NCBI GenBank assembly: GCA_964427955.1
Contig: CAYRWY010000416.1
Span: 1 to 5,255 of the forward strand
Direction of reading: 5' to 3'
Length of the DNA: 5,255 nucleotides
Origin: JACRBK01 sp964427955
Lineage (GTDB): Bacteria; Chloroflexota; Anaerolineae; Aggregatilineales; Aggregatilineaceae
Below are positions 1 through 5,178 of the stretch, piece by piece. Numbering within the stretch: position 1 is the stretch's first letter; each line of letters starts with the position of its first letter. The position numbers and the translations under genes were made by a program. A model generated the notes under the pieces. That model saw nothing but the letters and a program-made list of their open reading frames with translations. It was not told the origin of the DNA and searched no databases.

Positions 1-261
1 ATCACGGTGGCGCAGGGACGCGGCGTGATCCTGCTGGCGCTGGCCGAAGCGGGGATCACCATTCGCGAATACAAGCCCGCCGAGATCAAGCAGGCCATCG
101 CCGGGTACGGCGACGCCGACAAACGCCAGGTGCAGGAGATGATCCGCCAACTGCTCAACCTGGACAAGATTCCCAGGCCGGACGACGCGGCGGATGGGCT
201 GGGCATTGCCATCACCGATCTGAACGCCAGCCGCTTCGAGCGCCTCTCGGCGGACGAATAG
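1..261 (+). CDS. ruvC: RuvC Holliday-junction endonuclease, C-terminal half (5' end outside window)
   Basis: The reading frame is open from the first base, so the gene starts upstream; 86 residues and the TAG stop are visible. RuvC is the dimeric resolvase that nicks Holliday junctions symmetrically after RuvAB branch migration, in the cytoplasm. The visible part shows the family pattern: an AQGRGV helix, EYKPAEIKQAI, a GYGDADKRQVQEM segment, and PDDAADGLGIAI near the end. The two Asp codons at 184-186 and 193-195 correspond to the last two catalytic metal-binding acids (D138 and D141 of the E. coli enzyme). The first two catalytic acids would lie upstream. The GTG at 7 is an internal valine codon, not the start, because homology runs through it. 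ruvA follows after 12 nt, the usual ruvC-ruvA order. Confidence 0.94.
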   Translation: MTVAQGRGVILLALAEAGITIREYKPAEIKQAIAGYGDADKRQVQEMIRQLLNLDKIPRPDDAADGLGIAITDLNASRFERLSADE

Positions 262-273
262 GACCCCACCCCT

Positions 274-849
274 ATGATCGATATGCTCACCGGCCAGGTG
301 GCCGCCATCACCAACCAGTACGTCGTCGTGACCGTGGGCGGCGTGGGCCTGCGCGTCAACGTGCCGACCAGCATCCGCGATGCGGTCAGCGGTCCCGGCC
401 ATCTACTGACGCTGTACACCCATCTCGTCGTGCGCGAGGACGACCTGTCGCTGTACGGCTTCGCGGATCAGGACGAGCGGGCGCTGTTCGAGACACTGCT
501 CAAGGTGAGCGGGATCGGGCCGCGCATTGCGCTCGCCATCATCAGCACGCTCACCGTCGAGCGCCTGAAAAATGCCGTCGCGCGCGAAGAACCCGACGTG
601 CTGACGCGCGTGCCGGGCATCGGCAAGAAGCTCGCGCAAAAGCTGATCCTCGAACTCAAGGATAAGCTGGCCATCGATCACGTCACCGGGCTGGCGGCGT
701 TCAGCGATCTCGACGCCGACGTGCTGGCCGCGCTGACAGCGCTGGGTTACAGCGTGATCGAGGCGCAGACGGCGATCCAGTCCATCCCGCGTGACGCCCC
801 CAACGAGGTCGAGGAGCGCGTGCGGCTGGCGCTGCAATATTTCGCTTAA
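274..849 (+). CDS. ruvA: RuvA Holliday-junction-binding subunit
   Basis: RuvA binds four-way junctions as a tetramer and recruits the RuvB motor for branch migration in recombinational repair. The product has 191 residues, slightly shorter than the 203 of E. coli. The N-terminal OB-fold (about 1-63) opens with the family pattern MIxxLxGxV. R54-E55-D56 followed by LYGF places the acidic-pin residues E55 and D56 at the same numbers as in E. coli. Two helix-hairpin-helix motifs follow: VSGIGPRIALAI (78-89) and VPGIGKKLAQKL (113-124). Residues 145-191 form the small C-terminal domain that contacts RuvB. The start at 274 fits the family N-terminus better than the internal Met4. The AGGA overlapping the ruvC stop (260-263) is a plausible ribosome site 10 nt upstream. 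ruvB is not adjacent downstream. Confidence 0.97.
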   Translation: MIDMLTGQVAAITNQYVVVTVGGVGLRVNVPTSIRDAVSGPGHLLTLYTHLVVREDDLSLYGFADQDERALFETLLKVSGIGPRIALAIISTLTVERLKNAVAREEPDVLTRVPGIGKKLAQKLILELKDKLAIDHVTGLAAFSDLDADVLAALTALGYSVIEAQTAIQSIPRDAPNEVEERVRLALQYFA

Positions 850-862
850 CCTGCCCTCACCC

Positions 863-897
863 CTGCCCCCTCTCCCATACAGAACATGGGCGAGGGG
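863..897. repeat. GC-rich hairpin repeat element, copy 1
   Basis: Arms 867-878 (CCCCTCTCCCAT) and 886-897 (ATGGGCGAGGGG) pair over 12 positions with one T-C mismatch around a 7-nt loop. The 8-mer GCCCTCAC flanks the hairpin on both sides (853-860 and 908-915). It starts just behind the ruvA stop. There is no T-run after it, so it is not a standard intrinsic terminator, though it may still attenuate or protect the ruvCA message. A similar element sits at 2442-2473. From memory, CCCCTCTCCC/GGGAGAGGGG hairpins occur dispersed in several bacterial genomes; this was not checked by search. The remainder of the 109-nt ruvA-thyX gap is a short, more AT-rich thyX leader. Confidence 0.6.
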
Positions 898-958
898 AAG
901 AGGCCGCGCCCTCACTTACAGAGCTGAGATTTAGACAAACACCCTGCGAGGTATCTTT

Positions 959-1699
959 ATGACCGAGCCTATGGCATTGATCGGAAAACGGGTCGATGTA
1001 TTGGATAAAGGCTGGATCGAGCTGCTGGACCTGATGCCGCACCCTGCGTCCGGCGTGGCGGGCGATCTGGCGATTGTCAACGCGGCGCGCGTGTCGTTCA
1101 TGGGCGAGAGCAAAGGCACGGATCGCGACAAGAAGCTGCTGTTCTACCTGCTCCAGCACCGCCACACCTCGCCGTTTGAAATGGTGGAGTTCAAATTCCG
1201 CGTGAGCGCGCCGCTGGTGGTGTACTGGCAGTGGGTGCGTCATCGCACGTGGAACGTGAACGCCCAGTCCGGGCGCTATACCGCCTTCGAGGAGAACGAT
1301 TTTTACGTCCCGGCGGCGTGGCGCTTGCAGTCGAAGGATAACAAGCAGGCCAGCGAAGGCGAATTGAGCGGCCCGCCCGCCGAGGCGCTGACCGAGAAGC
1401 TGCTGGCGCATTACGAGCAGTGTTTCGCGCTCTACCAGGAGGCGCTCGACGCCGGAGTCGCGCGGGAGTTGGCGCGCGTCTTTTTGCCCGGCTTCGCGGT
1501 CTACTACACCTGGGTGTTGAAAGTGGACGCCCACAACCTGATGCACTTCTTGCGGCTGCGCATGGCGCCGGACGCCCAGTACGAGATCCGGCAGTACGCG
1601 CACGCGATTTATGCGGACTTCTTCAAGCCCGCCCTACCCTGGACGGCGGAAGCCTTCGAAAAATTCATTTTGCCGGATCTGGGACCCATCGCGGACTAG
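959..1699 (+). CDS. thyX: FAD-dependent thymidylate synthase ThyX
   Basis: ThyX converts dUMP to dTMP using methylenetetrahydrofolate and reduced flavin (from NADPH), replacing ThyA in the cytosol. The 246-residue product carries the signature RHRx7S: R94-H95-R96 and S104, continuing as GRY. Other family landmarks are HTSPFE (69-74), ARVFLP (172-177), a HNLMHFLRLR segment (192-201) and AQYEIR (206-211). The insertion FYVPAAWRLQ...NKQ (115-130) marks a subfamily I associate with Chloroflexota and other non-model bacteria. Within the signature, the serine and glutamate common after RHRxx and VN are N99 and A102, a modest deviation. The start at 959 is supported by GAGG at 948-951, 7 nt upstream; the next ATG at 971 lacks such a site. 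The last 19 codons include a stretch duplicated at 2399-2435. Confidence 0.97.
   Translation: MTEPMALIGKRVDVLDKGWIELLDLMPHPASGVAGDLAIVNAARVSFMGESKGTDRDKKLLFYLLQHRHTSPFEMVEFKFRVSAPLVVYWQWVRHRTWNVNAQSGRYTAFEENDFYVPAAWRLQSKDNKQASEGELSGPPAEALTEKLLAHYEQCFALYQEALDAGVARELARVFLPGFAVYYTWVLKVDAHNLMHFLRLRMAPDAQYEIRQYAHAIYADFFKPALPWTAEAFEKFILPDLGPIAD
1643..1679 (+). repeat. Direct repeat, intact copy within the thyX 3' coding end
   Basis: These 37 nt, encoding TAEAFEKFILPD plus one base, recur with four mismatches at 2399-2435, 756 nt further on. The similarity stops sharply at both edges. The two copies bracket the thyX terminus and the whole deacetylase gene. Confidence 0.8.
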
Positions 1700-1713
1700 A
1701 TCGAGCGCGCGTC

Positions 1714-2391
1714 ATGAAAACAGCCTATCTCACCATCGACGATGCGCCTTCGGTCGATCTGCGGCAGAAGGTCGATTTCCTGGCCGAAAAACAGATTCCC
1801 GCGGTGTGGTTTGGCGTTGGCGAGGCCATCGCCCGGCGGCCCGACGCGGCGGTCTACGCCCTTCAGCGCGGCGGCATTCTCGGCAATCACACCTATACCC
1901 ACCCCCACTGCTCCGCGCTGGAACCGGACGCTGTCTACGACGAGATCCGCCGCACCGAAACGCTGATCGACGACGTCTACCGGCGCGCGGGAGTAGTCCG
2001 TCCCGCCAAGTATTTCCGCTTCCCCTATGGCGACCAGGGCACGCCCGAACGCAAGGAAGCCCTTCAGGCGTTTCTGCGCGCGGAAGGCTTCACGCCGCCC
2101 GCCCGCGAGGGCATCACCTACGCCTACTGGTCGGATGACGTGGACTGGCGCTGGACCTACGACTGCATGGACTGGTCGATCTACAGCGCGCAGCCCCAAC
2201 ACGGCGTCACCAGCGTGGAAGCCGTTTTCGCGCGGATGGAGGAACACGTCCCGGAGGGGATGCGCGGCCTGAATACACCCGGCTCGGAAGAGATCATCCT
2301 GACGCACGATCACGCTGAGACTACGCGTCATTTCGAGGCGATCATCCAGCGTTTGCTGGACAAGGGGATCACGTTCAAGGCGGTGAGGTAG
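1714..2391 (+). CDS. NodB-type polysaccharide deacetylase family protein, cytosolic
   Basis: This is a carbohydrate-esterase-4 (NodB homology) protein of 225 residues. Members remove acetyl groups from N-acetylated sugars in a metal-dependent reaction; the substrate here is unknown. Five motifs are visible in order: TIDDAPS (7-13, acids D9 and D10), the metal-binding NHTYTHP (58-64, H59 and H63), RFPYG (102-106), SDDVDW (140-145) and ILTHDH (195-200, H198). Motif 1 reads DDAP where DDGP is usual. There is no signal peptide or membrane segment, so it probably acts in the cytosol, unlike typical wall-modifying members. The start at 1714 places motif 1 at the N-terminus as in the family. The frame is open further upstream inside thyX, but that extension is Arg-rich shadow sequence. 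It lies 14 nt behind thyX with a weak ribosome site, suggesting translational coupling. Confidence 0.88.
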   Translation: MKTAYLTIDDAPSVDLRQKVDFLAEKQIPAVWFGVGEAIARRPDAAVYALQRGGILGNHTYTHPHCSALEPDAVYDEIRRTETLIDDVYRRAGVVRPAKYFRFPYGDQGTPERKEALQAFLRAEGFTPPAREGITYAYWSDDVDWRWTYDCMDWSIYSAQPQHGVTSVEAVFARMEEHVPEGMRGLNTPGSEEIILTHDHAETTRHFEAIIQRLLDKGITFKAVR

Positions 2392-2398
2392 AGAAAGA

Positions 2399-2435
2399 AC
2401 GGCGGAAGTCTTCGAAAAGTTCATTCTGCCGGACC
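2399..2435 (+). pseudogene. Remnant of a thyX 3' end (second allele tail)
   Basis: This stretch matches thyX 1643-1679 at 33 of 37 positions and begins 7 nt after the deacetylase stop. Read in the thyX frame it gives TAEVFEKFILPD. The differences at 2419, 2426 and 2434 are silent (AAA/AAG, TTG/CTG, GAT/GAC), and only 2409 changes a residue (Ala to Val). That pattern suggests divergence under coding constraint, that is, a piece of a real thyX from a related allele rather than a recent copy of the neighbour. Beyond 2435 the frame runs on through unrelated sequence to TAA at 2474-2476. There is no start or ribosome site, so it is not a functional gene. It could also be read as an attachment-site-like direct repeat. 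Confidence 0.65.
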
Positions 2436-2441
2436 AGTCTT

Positions 2442-2473
2442 CTGCCCCTTCTCCGTTCGAAATGGAAAGGGGC
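2442..2473. terminator. Terminator-like hairpin between convergent genes (repeat copy 2)
   Basis: GCCCCTT (2444-2450) pairs with AAGGGGC (2467-2473). After a bulged C, TCCGTT (2452-2457) pairs with AATGGA (2461-2466) with one G-U pair, leaving a 3-nt loop. It lies where the deacetylase and the minus-strand membrane gene converge, and its last base is the first base of the latter's stop codon. No T-run follows on either strand, so intrinsic termination is uncertain. The sequence CTGCCCC...TCTCC...ATGG..AGGGG aligns with the element at 863-897, so this may be a degenerate member of the same repeat family. Confidence 0.45.
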
Positions 2474-2970
2474 TAAAGCATCCACCAGGGGATCTCGTCA
2501 GCCGCCGGGTTACGGATCACTTCTGCCCAGGCGCGCTCACTGCGAATGGTCTGTCTGATCACTCTTAGACCCAGGAGGCCGGGAGGCACGGCGGCGGCAA
2601 AGCTTAGTGACAGAATAAGATCGGAATCGCCTGAAGTAAAAAGTGTGAGTAACATCATCATCATGGCGAAGAAACAGGCGCTCAGCATACCGGCTATCCA
2701 GATGATCCTCAGATGCCGGTCAGAACCCAGACCAAGAAACAGAAACACCACAAGAAAGGGGACCGAACACCCCAGACTACTCAACGCTCCGCAAAAAGCA
2801 GCGCCAGTAACGTATTCGCCGTCCGAAAGATAGGGCCCACCATCAGGTCCCATGAGCGCACTGCCAAACACACCCTCAAAAGCACTGAACACCGTAGTCA
2901 CCATAACAACAGCGGTCACTACGCCATAAAAGAGGACATCTCCCGTTATCGCCCAGTGACGCTTGTACAT
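2473..2970 (-). CDS. Unrecognised four-helix membrane protein
   Basis: I do not recognise this 165-residue protein. Hydrophobic segments at about 12-36, 53-81, 87-111 and 118-137 predict four membrane helices. A polar loop rich in Gly, Asp and Pro (40-52) joins the first two, and a charged C-terminal tail (138-165) ends in PWWML. A run of four Met (103-106) is encoded by a perfect ATG tetramer (2653-2664). The start at 2970 is backed by GAGG (complement of 2976-2979), 5 nt upstream. Hand-counted GC over 2581-2820 is about 52%, against about 68% in a sampled stretch of ruvA, so it may have been acquired horizontally. It converges with the deacetylase and is separated from the upstream lipoprotein gene by a terminator, so it is likely a single-gene unit. 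Confidence 0.75.
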   Translation of the reverse strand: MYKRHWAITGDVLFYGVVTAVVMVTTVFSAFEGVFGSALMGPDGGPYLSDGEYVTGAAFCGALSSLGCSVPFLVVFLFLGLGSDRHLRIIWIAGMLSACFFAMMMMLLTLFTSGDSDLILSLSFAAAVPPGLLGLRVIRQTIRSERAWAEVIRNPAADEIPWWML

Positions 2971-3051
2971 CGCCGCCTCATTAGTGTTCTGTCACTTCTA
3001 TTTACCCTCCCAGCACACTAAATCCTCACGCGCGGAGCGTGCCCTGCCAGC
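2971..3051 (-). promoter_or_regulatory. Candidate promoter/operator region of the membrane-protein gene
   Basis: The upstream operon ends at the terminator at 3052-3097, so the promoter for 2473-2970 should lie here. On the minus strand TAAATA (complement of 2999-3004) is a possible -10 box, but no convincing -35 box is spaced 17 nt from it. A perfect 7-bp inverted repeat, TTAGTGT at 2981-2987 and ACACTAA at 3015-3021, brackets the -10 candidate. A 5-bp hairpin, CACGC/GCGTG, lies at 3027-3041. Operator function is a guess. Confidence 0.3.
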
Positions 3052-3097
3052 AAAAAAAGCCGAATGTCGGTTCAGGGTAACCTGTCCAACATTCGGC
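3052..3097 (-). terminator. Strong intrinsic terminator of the lipoprotein operon
   Basis: On the minus strand, a stem of nine perfect pairs (3059-3067 with 3089-3097, GCCGAATGT/ACATTCGGC) continues after small internal mismatches into GG/CC and CAGG/CCTG pairs (3073-3076 with 3081-3084). The loop has 4 nt, and seven T residues (complement of 3052-3058) follow directly. It lies 35 nt past the lipoprotein stop. The stem has no T-run on the plus-strand side, so it acts on minus-strand transcription. Confidence 0.92.
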
Positions 3098-3132
3098 ATC
3101 GTAACCTTGATGACTGGGACCTGGCAGCCGGT

Positions 3133-4026
3133 CTAGAAATCCACCACGATGTCACGCCCGGCGGGGAAGCAGATGCGCTCGCCCTGGTCGTTGAGCGGCC
3201 AGACTTCCCAGCCATAACCCCCGGTGCTGGTGAAGATACTGGCGGGCAGGGTGTAACTCGTCCCGTTCACCACTTCCTGGAGCGCCAGCATCCCGCTGGG
3301 GTTGTAGACATTCAACTGGTAACTGCCATAACCGGCGATGGGCGTCCAGCTAATGCCGACCGGCGTGTTGCGGCGGATATGGGCGTCCTCGCTGGTGATT
3401 TGCAGCTCATAGCACCACTCCGGCTGCGGCGTCCAGGTCGCGGCGGGTCCCAGCGTGGGCGGTACCCGCGTCGGCGGCACGAGCGGGGTGATGGTCGGCT
3501 TGCGGCCCGGCGTCCAGGTGGGCGGCAGCGTGGCCCCGCCCGGTCGCTCGGTCGGCTCGACACCCCCACCGGAAGAACCCCCTTCAGAACCGCCCGACGA
3601 TCCTCCCTCGGACGATCCACCGCTGGCCGCATTGGCGGAGTTGCCTGACTCGGCTGGCAGCGTCGGAGTCTCCGACGGGACAAACCCCGGCGGCGTCTCG
3701 GACGGCACAAAACCGGGGGGCGTGTCCGTCAAGGCAGGCAGCGCCTGTCCCGGCGGCGTTTGGGACGGCGGCGCGCCGGGCGTCCAGGTCGGCGGCAGCG
3801 CGGCCCCGCCCGGTCGCTCGGTCGGCGCTTCGCCAGGGGTTACGGTGAAAGTTGGCGACGCGACAAACCCCTCCGGAGAGGGCGTCCAGGAAGCCGGGAT
3901 CGCCGTCGGCCCGGAGTCGGTCGCCGTGGCGGCTACCGTCGCGCTGGGCGCGTCCTTCTTATCGTTGTTGCAGCCAGCCAGCGCCACGACCGCAATCAGT
4001 GAGAGCACAAGGGCAGCTTTGCGCAT
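3133..4026 (-). CDS. Secreted lipoprotein with Thr/Pro-rich repeat spacer and C-terminal Fn3-like domain
   Basis: The 297-residue product starts with a lipoprotein signal peptide: MRK, a hydrophobic core (4-15) and the lipobox LAGC with the lipidated C19. It should be anchored to the outer face of the cytoplasmic membrane. Residues 20-200 are a low-complexity spacer. It contains two near-identical 17-residue blocks PTERPGGA(A/T)LPPTWTPG (68-84 and 158-174), a tandem TPPGFVPSE pair (102-119), a Gly/Ser linker (136-155) and several (T/S)WTP motifs. Residues 204-297 look like a beta-sandwich resembling Fn3: SWTPIAGYGSYQLNVY, then GTSYTLP and YGWEVWPL. C205 and C286 could form a disulphide. The function is unknown; a stalk displaying a binding domain is an inference. 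The frame is open to 4191, but the lipobox and ribosome site fix the start at 4026. It follows the three-helix gene by 17 nt and is last in the operon. Confidence 0.9.
   Translation of the reverse strand: MRKAALVLSLIAVVALAGCNNDKKDAPSATVAATATDSGPTAIPASWTPSPEGFVASPTFTVTPGEAPTERPGGAALPPTWTPGAPPSQTPPGQALPALTDTPPGFVPSETPPGFVPSETPTLPAESGNSANAASGGSSEGGSSGGSEGGSSGGGVEPTERPGGATLPPTWTPGRKPTITPLVPPTRVPPTLGPAATWTPQPEWCYELQITSEDAHIRRNTPVGISWTPIAGYGSYQLNVYNPSGMLALQEVVNGTSYTLPASIFTSTGGYGWEVWPLNDQGERICFPAGRDIVVDF
3505..3556 (-). repeat. Intragenic direct repeat, copy B (PTERPGGATLPPTWTPG)
   Basis: This 52-nt block matches 3775-3826 with three differences (at 3508, 3520 and 3531), exactly 270 nt apart, so the repeat preserves the reading frame of the lipoprotein spacer. 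The near identity at DNA level indicates recent duplication or conversion. Confidence 0.9.
3670..3723 (-). repeat. Two tandem 27-nt units encoding TPPGFVPSE
   Basis: Units 3697-3723 and 3670-3696 encode the same nine residues but differ at several silent positions, so this duplication looks older than the 52-nt one. They lie in the lipoprotein spacer. Confidence 0.85.
3775..3826 (-). repeat. Intragenic direct repeat, copy A (PTERPGGAALPPTWTPG)
   Basis: Partner of the block at 3505-3556, with 49 of 52 positions identical. A shorter echo of its GCGTCCAGG core (coding for the WTP motif) recurs near 3430 and 3880. Confidence 0.9.
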
Positions 4027-4034
4027 GAGTCTAT

Positions 4035-4040
4035 CTCCTC
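4035..4040 (-). promoter_or_regulatory. Ribosome binding site fixing the lipoprotein start
   Basis: GAGGAG on the minus strand lies 8 nt before the ATG at 4024-4026 and just after the stop of the upstream gene. It rules out the longer open frame to 4191 as the protein start. Confidence 0.85.
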
Positions 4041-4043
4041 TGG

Positions 4044-4433
4044 CTACAGAATATATCCGAAAGCCAATCCAAACAGCGCCAGGATGATCAGAAGCCCCAG
4101 GACCACGACTCCCGCGGCGACGTACCACACCGTGCGGGGACGCGCCTGCCAGGGGTTCTGGGGATCGCTGTCGAACCCCACCAGGACCCACCAGCCGAAC
4201 ACGTACAGCACCACGCCGATCCCGGCTTCGATCAGCGCGGGCGTCATCGCTCCCATGTCACCCCGCACCACCCGGTCGATCAGCAGCTTATCGACCACCA
4301 GCGACACCAGGATCACCAGTTCCAGCGTGATCAACAGGCTCAGCACGACCCGCCCGGTCCGCGACAGCCGGTTGAGCTGCGCGGTCCACTGATCGATCCG
4401 CATCGCCAGCGTTACTTGTTTTTGCTGAGGCAT
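4044..4433 (-). CDS. Small membrane protein with three predicted helices, unrecognised
   Basis: The 129-residue product has a short polar N-terminus (1-26, with Gln, Arg and Asn) and hydrophobic segments at about 28-50, 66-87 and 103-127. Charged loops (DRVVRGD at 53-59, FDSDPQNPWQARPR at 87-100) lie between them. I cannot assign a family or a function. The start at 4433 is chosen because a perfect AGGAGG lies 7 nt upstream; an internal Met11 has no such site. It is between a nucleosidase gene (39 nt upstream) and the lipoprotein gene (17 nt downstream) on the same strand, so the three are probably one operon. A membrane partner of the lipoprotein is possible but unsupported by any motif. Confidence 0.8.
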   Translation of the reverse strand: MPQQKQVTLAMRIDQWTAQLNRLSRTGRVVLSLLITLELVILVSLVVDKLLIDRVVRGDMGAMTPALIEAGIGVVLYVFGWWVLVGFDSDPQNPWQARPRTVWYVAAGVVVLGLLIILALFGLAFGYIL

Positions 4434-4440
4434 CGTCGCC

Positions 4441-4446
4441 CCTCCT
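4441..4446 (-). promoter_or_regulatory. Perfect AGGAGG ribosome binding site
   Basis: The complement of CCTCCT gives a full-consensus Shine-Dalgarno sequence 7 nt before the ATG of the three-helix membrane protein. It is the strongest such site in the window. Confidence 0.85.
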
Positions 4447-4466
4447 CTTGCACGAGTCCACCCTGG

Positions 4467-4472
4467 ATCATA
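4467..4472 (-). promoter_or_regulatory. Possible internal -10 box TATGAT
   Basis: TATGAT on the minus strand (five of six consensus bases) directly follows the nucleosidase stop and would place a start about 25 nt before the next ATG. The hexamer 17 nt upstream (TGGCAT) is a poor -35, so an internal promoter is only a possibility. Confidence 0.25.
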
Positions 4473-5162
4473 CTATGGCGCGGTGGAGGATGCCACTGAT
4501 CCCGCCCGCCCCCAGGCGATCACCACCTCGGCCAGGCTGCGCATCGCCGTCTGGAGATGCGCGGCAAAGTCCGACGCGGCGGCAGGATCGGCGCTGTCGG
4601 TCACGCCGCGAAGTTCGACAAAGGGCACGCCGCTAAACCGGCAGGCGCGCGCACCCCCCGCGCCTTCCCAGGCGACGACCAACGCCCCGGTCAGACGCCG
4701 GATCGCATCGCGCCGATCAACATCTACCACATCTTCGTCGCCGCTGGCAATGGGACCAAAGTGTATCCGGCCCGCCGCGAGGCGGCGGAACGTGTCGATC
4801 ACCGCCGGATCGCCGTCGAAACGGGGCAGCAGCGGCTTGCCAAAGTGGTTGTGCAGATCGTGCTCGACCGTGGCAGTCCCGATCACCACGTCGCCCACCG
4901 CGAGGTCCGGGACGAGCGCTCCCGCCGTGCCCACGCACAGGGCGACGTCCCAGCCCAGCGCGGCATCGAGCAGGTGCTGCATCTGGACGGCAAACTGCAC
5001 CTTGCCCAGCCCGCCCGGCGCCAGCGTCAGGCCGAGATCGGGCAGGCGGGTGACGGCCAGACGTCCGATCTGGCCCGGCTCCGGCTGCATACCGTGTTCG
5101 ATACACGCCCGGACGAAACCCTCGATCTCCGACTGGATGGGAAACACGACGAGACCGCGCAC
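4473..5162 (-). CDS. Nucleosidase of the MTA/SAH nucleosidase-futalosine hydrolase superfamily
   Basis: The 229-residue product has the nucleoside phosphorylase/hydrolase fold signatures: LCVGTAGAL.PDLAVGDVVIG (75-95), a VEHDLHNHFG segment (99-108), GPIASGDEDVV (136-146), AWEGAGGARAC (164-174) and GVPFVELRGVTDSAD (178-192). D189 matches the catalytic acid (D197 of E. coli MTA/SAH nucleosidase) and E166 the ribose-contacting glutamate (E174). These enzymes cleave the N-glycosidic bond of methylthioadenosine, adenosylhomocysteine or futalosine (menaquinone pathway) in the cytosol; the substrate cannot be decided here. The usual EMEG of the ribose pocket reads AWEG, and this may alter specificity. 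The start is GTG at 5160-5162, preceded by GAGGG 4 nt upstream, and it gives the expected N-terminal strand GLVVFPIQSE. The gene follows another by 16 nt and precedes the three-helix gene. Confidence 0.87.
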   Translation of the reverse strand: MRGLVVFPIQSEIEGFVRACIEHGMQPEPGQIGRLAVTRLPDLGLTLAPGGLGKVQFAVQMQHLLDAALGWDVALCVGTAGALVPDLAVGDVVIGTATVEHDLHNHFGKPLLPRFDGDPAVIDTFRRLAAGRIHFGPIASGDEDVVDVDRRDAIRRLTGALVVAWEGAGGARACRFSGVPFVELRGVTDSADPAAASDFAAHLQTAMRSLAEVVIAWGRAGSVASSTAP

Positions 5163-5178
5163 GCCGCCCTCGCTCCGC

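Noticed and set aside
94..106. Catalytic loss in ThyX because of the N and A substitutions in RHRTWNVNAQSGRY (residue numbers)
   Set aside because: The essential RHRx7S pattern is intact and the rest of the enzyme is full length; the changed positions vary within the family.
931..958. TAGACA (932-937) as a -35 box for thyX
   Set aside because: A 17-nt spacing puts the -10 on the ATG itself, which is incompatible with the GAGG ribosome site at 948-951.
857..1603. Long minus-strand open frame opposite thyX
   Set aside because: The opposite strand encodes a clear ThyX. This frame is rich in Arg, His and Gln with no recognisable domain, as expected for an antisense shadow in GC-rich DNA.
1420..1713. 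Upstream extension of the deacetylase frame into thyX
   Set aside because: The extension overlaps real thyX codons and is low-complexity. The family motif TIDDAP lies right after the ATG at 1714.
1696..2424. Minus-strand open frame opposite the deacetylase
   Set aside because: All five NodB motifs are on the plus strand; the antisense product shows no domain pattern.
3505..3826. The 52-nt repeats as a CRISPR or mobile-element signature
   Set aside because: There are only two full copies, in frame inside one coding sequence with conserved peptide meaning, and no regular spacer array.
3064..4087. Plus-strand open frames opposite the lipoprotein gene
   Set aside because: They are Arg- or Gly/Pro-rich mirror images of the repeats. 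The minus strand has the lipobox, ribosome site and terminator.
4027..4191. N-terminal extension of the lipoprotein frame (55 residues)
   Set aside because: It would overlap the three-helix gene and bury the lipoprotein signal peptide. A good Shine-Dalgarno site precedes the ATG at 4026.
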